The position numbers and the translations under genes are program-made. Of a DNA stretch of 64,000 nt, positions 33,732 through 42,965 are shown in pieces. Numbering within the stretch: position 1 is the stretch's first letter; every line of letters starts with the position of its first letter. Source of the stretch: JABWBD01 sp040768665 (lineage in GTDB: Bacteria > Planctomycetota > Planctomycetia > Pirellulales > Thermoguttaceae); NCBI GenBank assembly GCA_040768665.1, contig JAXGMN010000009.1, forward strand, positions 353,813-417,812, in the 5' to 3' direction. The notes beneath the pieces are model-generated. The model ran no database searches and was not told the DNA's origin. It worked only from the letters and a program-made list of their open reading frames with translations.

Positions 33732-35837
33732 TCATGAGCCTGAGATGGATTGCCCGGCCGCAGTGTCGGCAGTCTCCTGCTGTTCGTCGCGGCTGGGACG
33801 GTCGATCACGAACCCTCCGTCGCTGCCGCGGCGGTTGTACGAATTGTTCCTGACGCCGCAGCCATACTGGTCCTTGCCGCCGTAATCGACGACGAAACTG
33901 AAATTGCCGCCACACTGCGGCAGGTCGTGGTAGGAGATGCTGGGCGATGCGTTTCCCTGGCCATAGCCAAGGTAAACATCGTCGCCGCTGTAGTCGAAGA
34001 GGATTCCCAGTCCGGCCTGGGCGCCGTTGCCCTGGGTGCCCCCGCCGGTGGCCTCGTAGCGGTCGTTGCCGCCGAAGTCGATCAGTCCGCCGACCGCATC
34101 GTCCCAGGCGAATCCAAGGCACATGATCGTTCCGCCGTAGGAATCGTCGCCCGCGTCATCGAAGCAGAAACCGGCGGCATAGTGGCAGCCGAATCCGCTG
34201 CTGAAGCGTTGGAAACGTCGCTCGGTGCGAGCCGAACCGTTGTAGAGCCGGCGGGTCGCGCCGAGCCGCTTGTCGTTTCCGCCGAAATCGCGAGCGAAAC
34301 CGACCCCCAGCCAGTAGCCGCCGCCGTGGGCGAGGTAGTCGTATTCATATTCATCGTCGCCGCCGCCGTCGAGGATGACGCCGATCCCGCCGTTGCCGAC
34401 CTGGCGGAGGCCCGCGCCGATCCCCTGGCCCCAGCCTTCGTAGCCGGGTGTCTCGTCGTAGGAATCCGGGTATTGGCCGCCGGTGTAATAGCGGTCGTTG
34501 CCGTCCAAATCGTCCAGGACGCCGAAGCCGAGCGGGGCGCCGAACCCTTGGGTCCACATCGCGCCGTGGTACCGGTCGTGCCCCTGGCGGTCGACGAGAA
34601 TTCCAATACCTGCCAAGGCGTGTCCCTGAATCCGGCGGAGTCCCAGATAAGAATCGTTGCCGTCGCAATCGACCAGGATCCCGACGCCGGCCAGCGCCGA
34701 GCCTTGCGCGACATCTTTGGCCTGGTACGTATCATCGCCCGACGCATCGACCAGCATCGACACGCCGAGCACGGCGCCGCCCTGGATTCCCGGCTGCGAT
34801 CCGCGATAGGTATCGGCGCCCGCCAGATCGATGGTCACGAGCACCGGTCGCTGGAACGAGACTGCGCCGTCGACGTAAACGTCGTCGCCGCCCAGGTCGA
34901 TCACCGCTGCCGCGGTGGACACTTTGTCCAAATGATAGGTATTTTTTCCTCGCCCGCCGATGATGATATCGCCGGCGGGGGTTACGATGTGCTGCAGAAC
35001 GGTTCCGGTGACCCCTTCGACGACGAAACTGCCTTCCTCGGGGATCGCTGCCAGTTGCTCGAGCAATGTGGGGTCGCACAGCGGCGCGAGGCCCTCTGCG
35101 GCCGCGTAGAAGCCGTTGAGATCCGACTTTTCCATCAGATCGCAAAGCCGGCGCGCGGTGCCACGGTCGGGAAGTGTGTGGCCGTTGACGGCCTGGGTCG
35201 TAAATATCGGGTAGAGATTTCGGGCGAGTTGCCCAATCTCGTTGCGATCCAGCGGAGCCAGGGCCGCTGCGTAGCCGATTTGGGCATCGGTCAGGGCCTG
35301 CCTCACGGCAGCAATCGCCTCGGCCGGGGACTTGGCTGGAACGAAGCATGTCGTCGGTTGCTCCTTCCGGTCCATGTGGCGGCGGGCAAGCGCGAGGGCA
35401 TCGACAAGCCCCTGGTGTTCGGCTCGAAGGGCGACGTGGAGCTCTCGGGTGAAACGCTCGGCCTCGCCTGGAGCCTTGAGCGGATTGCGAACCAGTTGCT
35501 CGTACCACTTCAGCCGGCAATTACCCGTTACCTCTGAGGTTTGTGCCCTTCCTGCCGTCGAATTCAGTTTTCCAGCCGTGTAGCTGCGAAAACGTGCGAA
35601 GTTGCTTGAGATACCTCGCTTGGTGAAGCCGGCATTCATTTCGTCGTCCAGCAAGGCAATGATCCCCGGGGCCAGGGGATGACCGACACTCGTCGATTCC
35701 GCCGTTTCGTCCTGGCCCAATGCCTCGCAACGCACCGAAAAGATCGCCCACACGACCGCCAACACGACAACCCGACGATTGCTAAGACACCTGCCAAGAC
35801 ACCGGCTCGTTCGACGAAGCCTGAAGACCGATCCCAT
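33732..35837 (-). CDS. secreted protein with about twelve G-x-D-x-Y repeats
   Basis: A 701-residue protein. A signal-like start (NRRVVVLAVVWAIFSV) leads into a helical N-terminal domain of about 270 residues. From about residue 300 on come about twelve repeat units, each with a short core: GGDDVYVDG, GADTYRGS, SGDDTYQA, DGNDSYLG, QGHDRYHG, DGNDRYYTG, GGDDEYEYD, AGDDSYGG, GGNDRYEA, SGDDVYLG, GGKDQYGC. Spacers often read GxGILVD. This looks like a calcium-binding beta-solenoid. It is followed on the same strand by the 474-residue secreted protein, with 65 bases between. Confidence 0.75.
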   Translation of the reverse strand: MGSVFRLRRTSRCLGRCLSNRRVVVLAVVWAIFSVRCEALGQDETAESTSVGHPLAPGIIALLDDEMNAGFTKRGISSNFARFRSYTAGKLNSTAGRAQTSEVTGNCRLKWYEQLVRNPLKAPGEAERFTRELHVALRAEHQGLVDALALARRHMDRKEQPTTCFVPAKSPAEAIAAVRQALTDAQIGYAAALAPLDRNEIGQLARNLYPIFTTQAVNGHTLPDRGTARRLCDLMEKSDLNGFYAAAEGLAPLCDPTLLEQLAAIPEEGSFVVEGVTGTVLQHIVTPAGDIIIGGRGKNTYHLDKVSTAAAVIDLGGDDVYVDGAVSFQRPVLVTIDLAGADTYRGSQPGIQGGAVLGVSMLVDASGDDTYQAKDVAQGSALAGVGILVDCDGNDSYLGLRRIQGHALAGIGILVDRQGHDRYHGAMWTQGFGAPLGFGVLDDLDGNDRYYTGGQYPDSYDETPGYEGWGQGIGAGLRQVGNGGIGVILDGGGDDEYEYDYLAHGGGYWLGVGFARDFGGNDKRLGATRRLYNGSARTERRFQRFSSGFGCHYAAGFCFDDAGDDSYGGTIMCLGFAWDDAVGGLIDFGGNDRYEATGGGTQGNGAQAGLGILFDYSGDDVYLGYGQGNASPSISYHDLPQCGGNFSFVVDYGGKDQYGCGVRNNSYNRRGSDGGFVIDRPSRDEQQETADTAAGQSISGS

Positions 35838-36037
35838 TCTGCAACTCCTGGTGAACTGCCGAAGGCCATAGGACTCCCTTCGGCTGATCCGCTGCCCGTA
35901 CTTGAAGGCCACTGGGCCCCACCTCAGACGGCCGTGGGCAATAGCGATCCGATGGGCCACCATTATGATCGCGTCGAAGGGTTTGCCGCAAGGCGGATTG
36001 CGCAAACCAGCAACCCCGGCAGCCTCGCTCGATATTA

Positions 36038-36467
36038 ATGAAACGGACCGCGAACTGGAAGATGGAATGCCTGGTCCTCGATGCAGAGCAGCAGATCTCC
36101 CTGGTTTCGGTGGACGCTTTGAACCCGGTGTTGCCTGTGACCCGTTCGGCGGCCAAGCGGATCGCCGCCGCCACAGGCATCCCGGAAGACAACATCTTGA
36201 TCTGTGCTATGCACACCCACCGAGGCCCCCCATGAGCGAAGCCTTCGGGCAGCCGAGCGAGGAGTATGCGCGCCGGTTGGAGGAAGGAAGCGTTCTGGCC
36301 GCCACCAAGGCGTTCATGGCGATCGACGCCGCGAAGCCCGACACGCAGGCCACCGTGCTATTCGGCCAGAGTCAGGAGGCCACCATCGGCCGCAATAGCC
36401 GGCTGCTGCTCAAGGACGGCAGCATCGGCTGGGACGGCTACGAGGAGCAAGACGTGGTGACAATGTT
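36038..36467 (+). pseudogene. neutral ceramidase-like gene fragment, frameshifted
   Basis: The first frame reads CLVLDAEQQISLVSVDALNP and RIAAATGIPEDNILICAMHT HRGPP, the start of neutral/alkaline non-lysosomal ceramidase-like proteins (the THTH zinc region). It stops at TGA, and one base away the next frame continues with SEAFGQPSEEYARRLEEGSV as expected. The change lies in a run of six C at 36226-36231. Similarity ends near 36467 and the rest of the gene is absent. A dead fragment, next to the 3' end of the glycosyltransferase gene. Confidence 0.65.
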
Positions 36468-36544
36468 GATCCATGGACTCTTGGCGATCATTCCCGGCAC
36501 CACGTCGTCGCGACCAACAATGAATTCCGGCTTTGTCGTGCCTG

Positions 36545-37372
36545 CTAGTTTTCTTGCGCCGGTCCTTCCTTGATTCGGTAACGCCAGAAGACGTCCGCAA
36601 GTCCGCGGAAGGCCTTCAGGGCTCCAGCCAGGTTGACCTTCGACCCGCGGACGTCCCGCCAACACGGCAAAGGCACCTCGTACAGTCCGAACCAGGGACT
36701 CTCCTCAGGCGGACGGCCGTGGATGGCCAGGTAGCGGGCCAGTAGTTCGACATCGAATGCCCAGGAAGCCCGAAAGGGCTCGGCGAACAGTCGGCGGGTT
36801 TCCGCCGTAACCCGGAAGATTTTCGCCCCGCACTGAGTATCATACACCGGCAGATCCAAAATCAGACTTGCGAAGGTCGCGAATATGCGACCGACGTAAT
36901 GCCGGCCCGCATGGCGCTCGACCTTCCGGCCTAGCATGCGTACGCGTGAGCCAAGCACGATCTGCACCTCCGGGCATTCGTCGAGGACCCGCAGGAGCTG
37001 TCCAATTGCATCCAAAGGAGTTGCCAGATCCGCATCCCAGTAGCCGGCTCGTTCCGAGCCGAGTTCCATGGCCGAGAGAACGCCGTGCCGTACCGCCTCG
37101 GCCTTTCCACGGTTGGTCTCCAAGGCAAGCATGCGAAACCGATCCGGGGCTGCCTTGCAGAGCCGGGAGAGAACCTCGGCAGTCGCATCCCGGCTTCCGT
37201 CGTCGACGAAGACGAAACGGCACGAGCGGTCGGAGTCCGCAAAGGACTTGAAGGCGTCGAGATCCAGCCGCGAAGCCTCGTTGTAGCACGGCACGACGAT
37301 CGTACACACGCCCCCGGCCGACCCCGCCTCCGGTGGCGAAGTGCGTGCGGAATTCCCGTTCTCAGTTTCCAC
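36545..37372 (-). CDS. family 2 glycosyltransferase (dolichyl-phosphate-sugar-synthase type)
   Basis: A protein of about 275 residues if it starts at the GTG 37372 (GGAGGA upstream); the frame is open to 37489. GT-A motifs: TIVVPCYNEASRL, FVDDGSRDATAEVL, and AGYWDADLATPL (the DxD-like metal site), then GRHYVGRIFATFASLILDLP as in polyisoprenyl-phosphate glycosyltransferases. It transfers a sugar to a lipid carrier for surface glycan or protein glycosylation. It overlaps the methyltransferase gene by 11 bases. Confidence 0.88.
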   Translation of the reverse strand: METENGNSARTSPPEAGSAGGVCTIVVPCYNEASRLDLDAFKSFADSDRSCRFVFVDDGSRDATAEVLSRLCKAAPDRFRMLALETNRGKAEAVRHGVLSAMELGSERAGYWDADLATPLDAIGQLLRVLDECPEVQIVLGSRVRMLGRKVERHAGRHYVGRIFATFASLILDLPVYDTQCGAKIFRVTAETRRLFAEPFRASWAFDVELLARYLAIHGRPPEESPWFGLYEVPLPCWRDVRGSKVNLAGALKAFRGLADVFWRYRIKEGPAQEN

Positions 37373-38153
37373 GGTCAGATCCTCCGCGGCTCGCGCGCCG
37401 GAGTACGGCGAGCAGGCTGACGCTTCTGCGTCTGCCGGGCTGGCGACGTCCGTCAACGGCGGCGAGAATCCGGCCGGCTTCCCCGGCAAACACCGTTCGA
37501 AGCACAGAGTTGATCGGCCCTGCCGGCAAGACCAGATCGGTGTTGCCGGGCCCTGCGGCTCGGCCCCGGATCCGCGAGATTGCCCGAACCATCCTAACTA
37601 AAGGATACAGCCGCCAATTCAGCGGTGAAACGAGCATCTCCTCTGCCGGCAGCCCCGCCCAAAGCTCGCGAAGCCTCTGGCGAGTATACCGGCGAAAGTG
37701 GCCGTGGACTACGTCGTGCGGGCTCCAGAGGGCCGGATCCGCCGGCACCGTGATTAAGAATAGGGTGCCGGGGCGTACGAGTTCGAACGCCTGCCGAAAG
37801 CAGTCGATTTCGTTCTCGATATGTTCCAGCACGTCGTTGAGCAGGACCAGGTCGGCCTGGCGGAAGAACTCGGCGCCGTCCGACCACTCGCGCACCATCG
37901 CAAATTGCGCCTCAGGATGCCGCTGGCCGCCCAGTCGGACTGCCTCCGCCGACGTGTCCAGGCCGATGCACCGGTAATCCCCCTTGAGCAACGCCAGCGT
38001 GCTCCCGGTCCCGCAACCGACGTCGACAACAACCCTTCCTGGGTCGGGCGGTAGAACGTGGCGCACCAGCGACGTGAGAATCTGCCGGCGCGCGACAAAC
38101 CACCAGTGCCGTTGTTCGATCCGGGCGTTAAGTTGCTGTAGGTCGTCCCGCAT
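37362..38153 (-). CDS. class I SAM-dependent methyltransferase
   Basis: A 263-residue protein. SAM-binding motif I VVVDVGCGTGSTLALL near residue 42, acidic motif II CIGLDTSAEA, and post-motif LVLLNDVLEHIENEIDCF. The N-terminal HWWFVARRQIL and the HGHFRRYTRQRL segment place it with the methyltransferases found in glycosyltransferase clusters. The substrate may be a lipid-linked sugar (inference). It lies between YfhO-like and glycosyltransferase genes, overlapping the latter. Confidence 0.9.
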   Translation of the reverse strand: MRDDLQQLNARIEQRHWWFVARRQILTSLVRHVLPPDPGRVVVDVGCGTGSTLALLKGDYRCIGLDTSAEAVRLGGQRHPEAQFAMVREWSDGAEFFRQADLVLLNDVLEHIENEIDCFRQAFELVRPGTLFLITVPADPALWSPHDVVHGHFRRYTRQRLRELWAGLPAEEMLVSPLNWRLYPLVRMVRAISRIRGRAAGPGNTDLVLPAGPINSVLRTVFAGEAGRILAAVDGRRQPGRRRSVSLLAVLRRASRGGSDRGN

Positions 38154-38175
38154 GATCAGGTTCGGGGCCCGCGCT

Positions 38176-40560
38176 TTAGTTTTGGAGTCTTTTTCGGCCG
38201 GCTGGTTTCGCCCCGCGCAAGTCGTCTTTCATTTGCCGCGAGCGCTGCTGCATCGCGATCCAGACAAGCATCGCGATCAGGCCTCCCGATGCCGCTCTCA
38301 AGGCGACTCCGAAAATGGCCGGCTTGAATCGCAACACAACCTCTCGAGCTCCTGCCGGAATCCACACTGCCTGAAAAATCCCGTTGGCCGCCACAGGCTC
38401 CGATTCCCTTCCGTCCACCCAGGCTCTCCAGCCCGGGTAGGACTTGACCGAGACGACCAGCAAGCCTCCCTCCGGAGCGACCACGGTCGCGCGGAGCCCG
38501 GCCGGGTCCCACTGGATCGATTCCACGGCGGCATCCGCGAAGTCGCGGGCCTGGTCCAGCCCTTCGAGGAACGCCGTTCGCAGTGCCGACCGGTTTTCGA
38601 AAAGTCCCTCGATCGCGGCCCGGGGAGAAAACGGCTCGGCGCGGGTTGCGAAGTAAGCACGCGGCAGCGCGTCGTTGTTGGCGTACACAACCGTGTGTGC
38701 GAGCTCCTTCACGCGAGCATAGCCGGCCTGCGAATCGAGCAATTCGACGAGCGCCCGGTCTTCCTTGACAACGATGCAATAGCGGACGTTGGCCGCCCGA
38801 AGGAAGTTCGATGCGATCAGTTTCGGAACAAACGACGGCGGCGGACATCCCCAGACATAGGCCGGCATCCAGTCGTCCATGCGGCGGTCGTACAGGGCCG
38901 CATAGATCCCTGTCGCCGAATCGTAGCCGTTCATGGTCGCCGAATGAAGCAGTCCCTGCTCCTGGTAAGCGACCGGGCGAAGTTCCGGCCCGATCGGCTC
39001 GCTCAGCGGCACGACGCGGTAGTCCGGATCGATTCCTAGTTCGTCAGGACCGACCGAGGCGTAAGTCTCGTCGAAGAACTTCGCCTCCGAGTCGTGGGCC
39101 AGCGCGATCGTCGCGCCGCAGGATACGATTCCAAGCACCAGCACCGTCCGACGCCTCCACCGCGTGTCGAGCAGAGCAAGCGGGGTGCCGACGCAGCGCT
39201 GGTCAGTATCACCAGCATACCGGCCGGCGTGAAGACGACCGGCGAGCCATATACGAGGAAGACGACGGCGGCGATCGCCAGGCTCGCAGCGCCGGCCGGA
39301 CTGCGAGCCGTGCGGTTCCGCGTCTCTGGAAGTACTCGCCTCCCAGGGCGGCCAGGATCGCGGTGGAGGCATGGCCAGGCCCAGGAATTTGAACGGCCAG
39401 CGGAACGACGACCAGACCGGCACGACTCGGGTCCAGCCGTACACAAGCCCGTGGCGTCCCAGCGCAAACAGCACGAAGATGCCCGCCAGCACCAAGAATA
39501 GGGTAATCGATCGCAGGAGTTGCTCGTTTTCGGGGTGAGCCGCGATTCGAGCGTCGGATTCGCCCTTCCTGCGAGGCAAAACCGCTTTCAGTGCCAGAGC
39601 CGACAATCCGACCAGCGACGCGGCAACCCAGAAGCCCTGATACGCGAGAACCGTGTACTTCGCGGGCAGTGCCTCGCTGTCGACGGCAAGCGTCGGGAGA
39701 AAGATCCCGGCAAGCTCCATCGGCCGCACGCCGCGGTTGGAAAACTCTTCCAGACCATAAGCCTGCCCCCGATTCGACAGGAATTGCAGTTCGTACATCG
39801 GCAGAATCACGGGAGAGGCGAGCAACCCCGCCAGCAGAAGCGCAAGGGCCATGCGGCCGAGTCGGAGCGGCCAATCGTGTACCCAGCAGGCCCAGCCGAC
39901 GGCCAGGAGCGCGATGGCCAGCCAGTAGTAGACGGTCATTTGCGGATGGCCCACTGCCGCGATTGCAGCCAGCAAGCCGCCCGTCCCTGCAATCCGCACG
40001 GCCTGCATGCTGTCGCTTTCGAGCATCCACAGGGCAGCGAGACAACCCCAGGGAAACAGCGTTGCCAGGGGAAAGGAGAAGACCCAGAGGGTCGTGATCG
40101 CCGTGAGATAGCCCCCGCTGACCGTGCCGAGGGAACCCAGGACAGACCAAAAGGGCCGGGCGCCCAGGCGACGCAGCAGGAGGTAGTAACCTAGCGCGGC
40201 GGCAGGAAGATGGGCGAACACAATTACGCCGCAATAGGCGCCAGGGCCGAGCCCTGTGGTACGGCAGATCATTTGGCAGAGGGTATAGGGAAGATAGCAG
40301 GCACCGGCTTGCCCTTTGGCGTGGAGCGGCTCACCGAACATCTGGTGCTGGTTCCAATGGGGAAACTGGCCGGAGAGCAACTGGCCGTGAGCCTCCCACA
40401 GCCAAGGGCTGAGAACCTCGAAATTGTCCCACTTGAGGTACGAGTACCGATCCGCCAAGCCCCAGCCGATGACCTGGGCAGCCAGAGGCGCGACGACGAC
40501 CAGCAGCGGCCAGTTCCAGGTAGATCGCATCCAATTCTTGGTTGTCGGGGCCACTTTCAT
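38176..40560 (-). CDS. YfhO-family membrane protein, with internal frame disturbance
   Basis: About 794 codons. Roughly ten membrane helices come first (PLLVVVAPLAAQVIGWGLAD, CGVIVFAHLPAAALGYYLLL, etc.), followed by a soluble domain and a C-terminal helix (KPAIFGVALRAASGGLIAML). The SYPGWRAWVDGRESEPVAAN then GIFQAV segment is the YfhO/lipoteichoic-acid-glycosylation mark. Between about 39170 and 39400 the reading frame changes sense: hydrophobic sequence (ASTAILAALGGEY, then AASLAIAAVVFLVYGSPVVF) lies in the other two frames, while the main frame stays open. These look like three single-base deletions restoring the frame. Possibly assembly error. Confidence 0.75.
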   Translation of the reverse strand: MKVAPTTKNWMRSTWNWPLLVVVAPLAAQVIGWGLADRYSYLKWDNFEVLSPWLWEAHGQLLSGQFPHWNQHQMFGEPLHAKGQAGACYLPYTLCQMICRTTGLGPGAYCGVIVFAHLPAAALGYYLLLRRLGARPFWSVLGSLGTVSGGYLTAITTLWVFSFPLATLFPWGCLAALWMLESDSMQAVRIAGTGGLLAAIAAVGHPQMTVYYWLAIALLAVGWACWVHDWPLRLGRMALALLLAGLLASPVILPMYELQFLSNRGQAYGLEEFSNRGVRPMELAGIFLPTLAVDSEALPAKYTVLAYQGFWVAASLVGLSALALKAVLPRRKGESDARIAAHPENEQLLRSITLFLVLAGIFVLFALGRHGLVYGWTRVVPVWSSFRWPFKFLGLAMPPPRSWPPWEASTSRDAEPHGSQSGRRCEPGDRRRRLPRIWLAGRLHAGRYAGDTDQRCVGTPLALLDTRWRRRTVLVLGIVSCGATIALAHDSEAKFFDETYASVGPDELGIDPDYRVVPLSEPIGPELRPVAYQEQGLLHSATMNGYDSATGIYAALYDRRMDDWMPAYVWGCPPPSFVPKLIASNFLRAANVRYCIVVKEDRALVELLDSQAGYARVKELAHTVVYANNDALPRAYFATRAEPFSPRAAIEGLFENRSALRTAFLEGLDQARDFADAAVESIQWDPAGLRATVVAPEGGLLVVSVKSYPGWRAWVDGRESEPVAANGIFQAVWIPAGAREVVLRFKPAIFGVALRAASGGLIAMLVWIAMQQRSRQMKDDLRGAKPAGRKRLQN

Positions 40561-40649
40561 ATTCGAAGTATAGCCGCCCCCGGCAGCGGTGGTCGAGCAG
40601 CGACTCACCTTACCCCCCGGGCCTCCCCGGCCTGCTAAGAAACCACCCC

Positions 40650-40738
40650 CCAGAACATCAAGCAGCCCGGCTGCTACCATGGGGCAACGACCGGACATCA
40701 CGGGAATCGGATGGCGGGCAGCCGGGCTGCTCTGCTTC
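40650..40738. repeat. 89-bp palindromic repeat, copy A
   Basis: It starts CCAGAACATCAAGCAGCCCG and ends GCAGCCGGGCTGCTCTGCTT plus C. The two ends hold AGCAGCCCGGCTGCT-type hairpins. Copy B at 44685-44773 has the same length and differs at a handful of positions. Confidence 0.85.
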
Positions 40739-40944
40739 GAAGCCCGTCCCCTTTTACATTACCCCGTGGGCTCCCCGTCGAACCGCCAGTATCGCTTGGC
40801 ACCGCACAATCGGTCCCCTCGGTGCGGCTCGCGCAAGCAGCCCTTTGCGGCCACGCCTGGAGTTCCGTTGCCGCGACATCCGACAATGAGCAGTAGCGCG
40901 GTTCTGTTTCCCACCCTGTTCCCTCCCTGGCAGAAGGTGTACCT

Positions 40945-41598
40945 TTGGAACGCTCTCTCAGCGCGCTGCTGCCGGTATGCGATGCGCAGTTTACGCTGTG
41001 CGCGACGGTGTTAGACCTCCTGGACGTCGTACCGGACCTGACCGATCGGTTCGAAATTGTGATCGTCGACGACGGTTCGACCGATGCCACTATCGAAGTA
41101 GCCGATGATCTGGCTGCCGGCTACCCGCAGGTTAAAGCCCTTCGCCACGCCACCAGGCAAGGGCGATTAGCCGCCATTTGCACAGGTTTGGCAAACAGCC
41201 AAGGCGAGATCGTGTTCGTTCAGGTTCCTGGATGCACGGTGCCCTGCGATGAGATGCGGCGGCTCTGGGAGCGGATCGGCGAGCACGAAATCGTGCTGGG
41301 GCGGGTTCCCCGCTTGGCGCGGCCGCGCCGGGATGCCCACTCGGTCGTCGACTTTGAAAGCCAAGGCGGTTTCTACATGCTTCACCGCCGGGCAGTGGAG
41401 CCGGTTCGGCCCCATTTGGCGCATCAACAGGATCTGCGGAACTTTTTGACGGCCAACCACCTCCAATGGCAGGAGGTTGAAGTTCGCGATCGTGCGCTGC
41501 AGCCGGTTCGGCGGCAGTCGCGTGGCGGCCGGGCGGCTCAGCCCGTCAGGCGGCCGAACTATCTCGATCGGATTCGACAGTTCGCCCTCGGCGAGTAG
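40945..41598 (+). CDS. family 2 glycosyltransferase-like protein
   Basis: A 217-residue protein with a TTG start (AGAAGG eight bases before). SALLPVCDAQFTLCATVLDL, FEIVIVDDGSTDATIEVADD and the basic RHATRQGRLAAICTGL are GT-A features. The later metal-site region is unusual (VFVQVPGCTVPCDEMRRL replaces a DxD), and a basic tail follows (RRQSRGGRAAQPVRRPNY). It may be a non-catalytic or regulatory member. It is divergent from YfhO, with copy A of the 89-bp repeat between. Confidence 0.75.
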   Translation: MERSLSALLPVCDAQFTLCATVLDLLDVVPDLTDRFEIVIVDDGSTDATIEVADDLAAGYPQVKALRHATRQGRLAAICTGLANSQGEIVFVQVPGCTVPCDEMRRLWERIGEHEIVLGRVPRLARPRRDAHSVVDFESQGGFYMLHRRAVEPVRPHLAHQQDLRNFLTANHLQWQEVEVRDRALQPVRRQSRGGRAAQPVRRPNYLDRIRQFALGE

Positions 41599-42136
41599 TC
41601 CGCGGTTTTTCGCACGGTTTCCAGCGAGAAATCCGTTCGAAAAAATGTCGACAGATCGTCGCGGAACGTCCTTGTAATCGGACCGTCGAAGATTTAGAAT
41701 GTCTGGACAGACGAGGCCCCCTCGCTGCAATCCGGCGTAATCGGGTCCTTGCTTGTCCGGTGATCGCTTGCCCACTGGCTATGCTCTGCCAAGATCGGTA
41801 CCACTGACCATTTACGTATATTCGCAACCGTTCGTTAGTCAAAACCCTGTATTGCTGCCGCATTGTTCGGCAGGTGGAATCGAACACAAAGAGGTTAGTG
41901 CGTTTTCAGCGGGCACGGCGGCATTCGGCTTATAGACTACGCCATTTTTCTCTGCATTTAATTCGCTGCCTCTCGCCAAGCTGAACAGCTACACGGCGAT
42001 CTCTTCTTGGGCGGTTCGTGCCTTCCCCTCATGACGGCGGATTTGGGGTGTGCTACGCGCGAAGTGCGAGTTTGTTTCTCATTCTACGCATCTTTCAAGT
42101 GGTGCTGCGGCATGCCCGTAGCCAGGAGGCACTCCT
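41599..42136. other. intergenic stretch, no gene seen
   Basis: About 540 bases between the glycosyltransferase-like gene and the HTH gene. It is more A+T-rich than its surroundings by eye. No open frame with family character, RNA gene or repeat that I recognise lies here; it presumably carries the promoter of the HTH gene. Confidence 0.5.
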
Positions 42137-42664
42137 ATGAGCATCGTCGACTATACAGTGCTCGGCACCGGAATCGCTCCGGATTCGCCCCTGCGAAGCG
42201 AAGCGCCGCATCCGCGGCTGCATCGCCTGGCGGAAGTCCGTCAGCAGCAGGGGATTTCTCGCCGCACGCTTGCGCGGCGAATGAACATCGATTTGGCACA
42301 AGTGAAGCACCAGGAGGAAACGGCGGATCTGCCGCTCAGCGCACTCTATGCCTGGCAGCAGGCGCTCGATCTGCCAATCGCCGAACTTCTCGTCGAGGCG
42401 GACGAGTCTCTTTCGACGCCGGTCATGAAACGGGCGAAGATGGTCCGGATTATGAAAACCGCCGCTGCCATTCTCGAGCGGGCCCAGCAGCAAGGCATCC
42501 GCCGCATGGCCCAAATGCTCGTCGAGCAGTTGGTTGATCTGATGCCGGAGTTGGCCGAAGTAACTCCCTGGCATGCGGTTGGAAAACGACGCACCAAGGA
42601 CGACCTTGGCCAGGCAGCCCAGCGGCGACTGTCCCTTGATGCTTTCCAGAGTATGGCAGAGTGA
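42137..42664 (+). CDS. XRE-like helix-turn-helix protein
   Basis: A 175-residue protein. An HTH of the Cro/XRE type is at about residues 28-75 (RLHRLAEVRQQQGISRRTLA then RRMNIDLAQVKHQEE ... LYAWQQALDLPIAELL). The C-terminal part is helical (MKTAAAILERAQQQGIRRMA). AGGAGGCACTCCT precedes the ATG. It probably regulates transcription; the target is unknown. A partial repeat copy lies just downstream. Confidence 0.78.
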   Translation: MSIVDYTVLGTGIAPDSPLRSEAPHPRLHRLAEVRQQQGISRRTLARRMNIDLAQVKHQEETADLPLSALYAWQQALDLPIAELLVEADESLSTPVMKRAKMVRIMKTAAAILERAQQQGIRRMAQMLVEQLVDLMPELAEVTPWHAVGKRRTKDDLGQAAQRRLSLDAFQSMAE

Positions 42665-42754
42665 TTGTTCAAACACCCCCCACGATTTCAAAAGTCTCAG
42701 CGGTCCGGCTGTTGGCAAAGGGATTCCCGCTGCCCCAAGCGGTCGCTCGATGTT

Positions 42755-42782
42755 AGCAGCCGGGGGTGCTTGATGTTCTGGC
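42755..42782. repeat. partial copy of the 89-bp repeat (copy C, opposite orientation)
   Basis: GCAGCCGGGGGTGCTTGATG plus TTCTGG is the reverse complement of the first 27 bases of copies A and B, with the central CCGGG region lengthened. The remainder of 42665-42965 holds no gene. Confidence 0.65.
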
Positions 42783-42965
42783 GGATCGTTGCGATTTTTC
42801 GGCCCGGCTACGCCGCGACCTCAGTTGGGAGACCCTGATGGGACCTCAGGCTGGCCGGGCATATTCTGTTCGATCCAAGGCTTGACCGGCCGAAGGCCGG
42901 AGGGCAGGATAGACGTTATCCCTCGACGAGCGGGGACCGAGTAACGTCTTGGAAAGAGCCCTGCC

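Noticed and set aside
33750..35537. Plus-strand open frame of 595 codons opposite the repeat protein
   Set aside because: The Val/Ala/Asp-rich translation mirrors the G-x-D-x-Y repeats on the other strand; no start signal.
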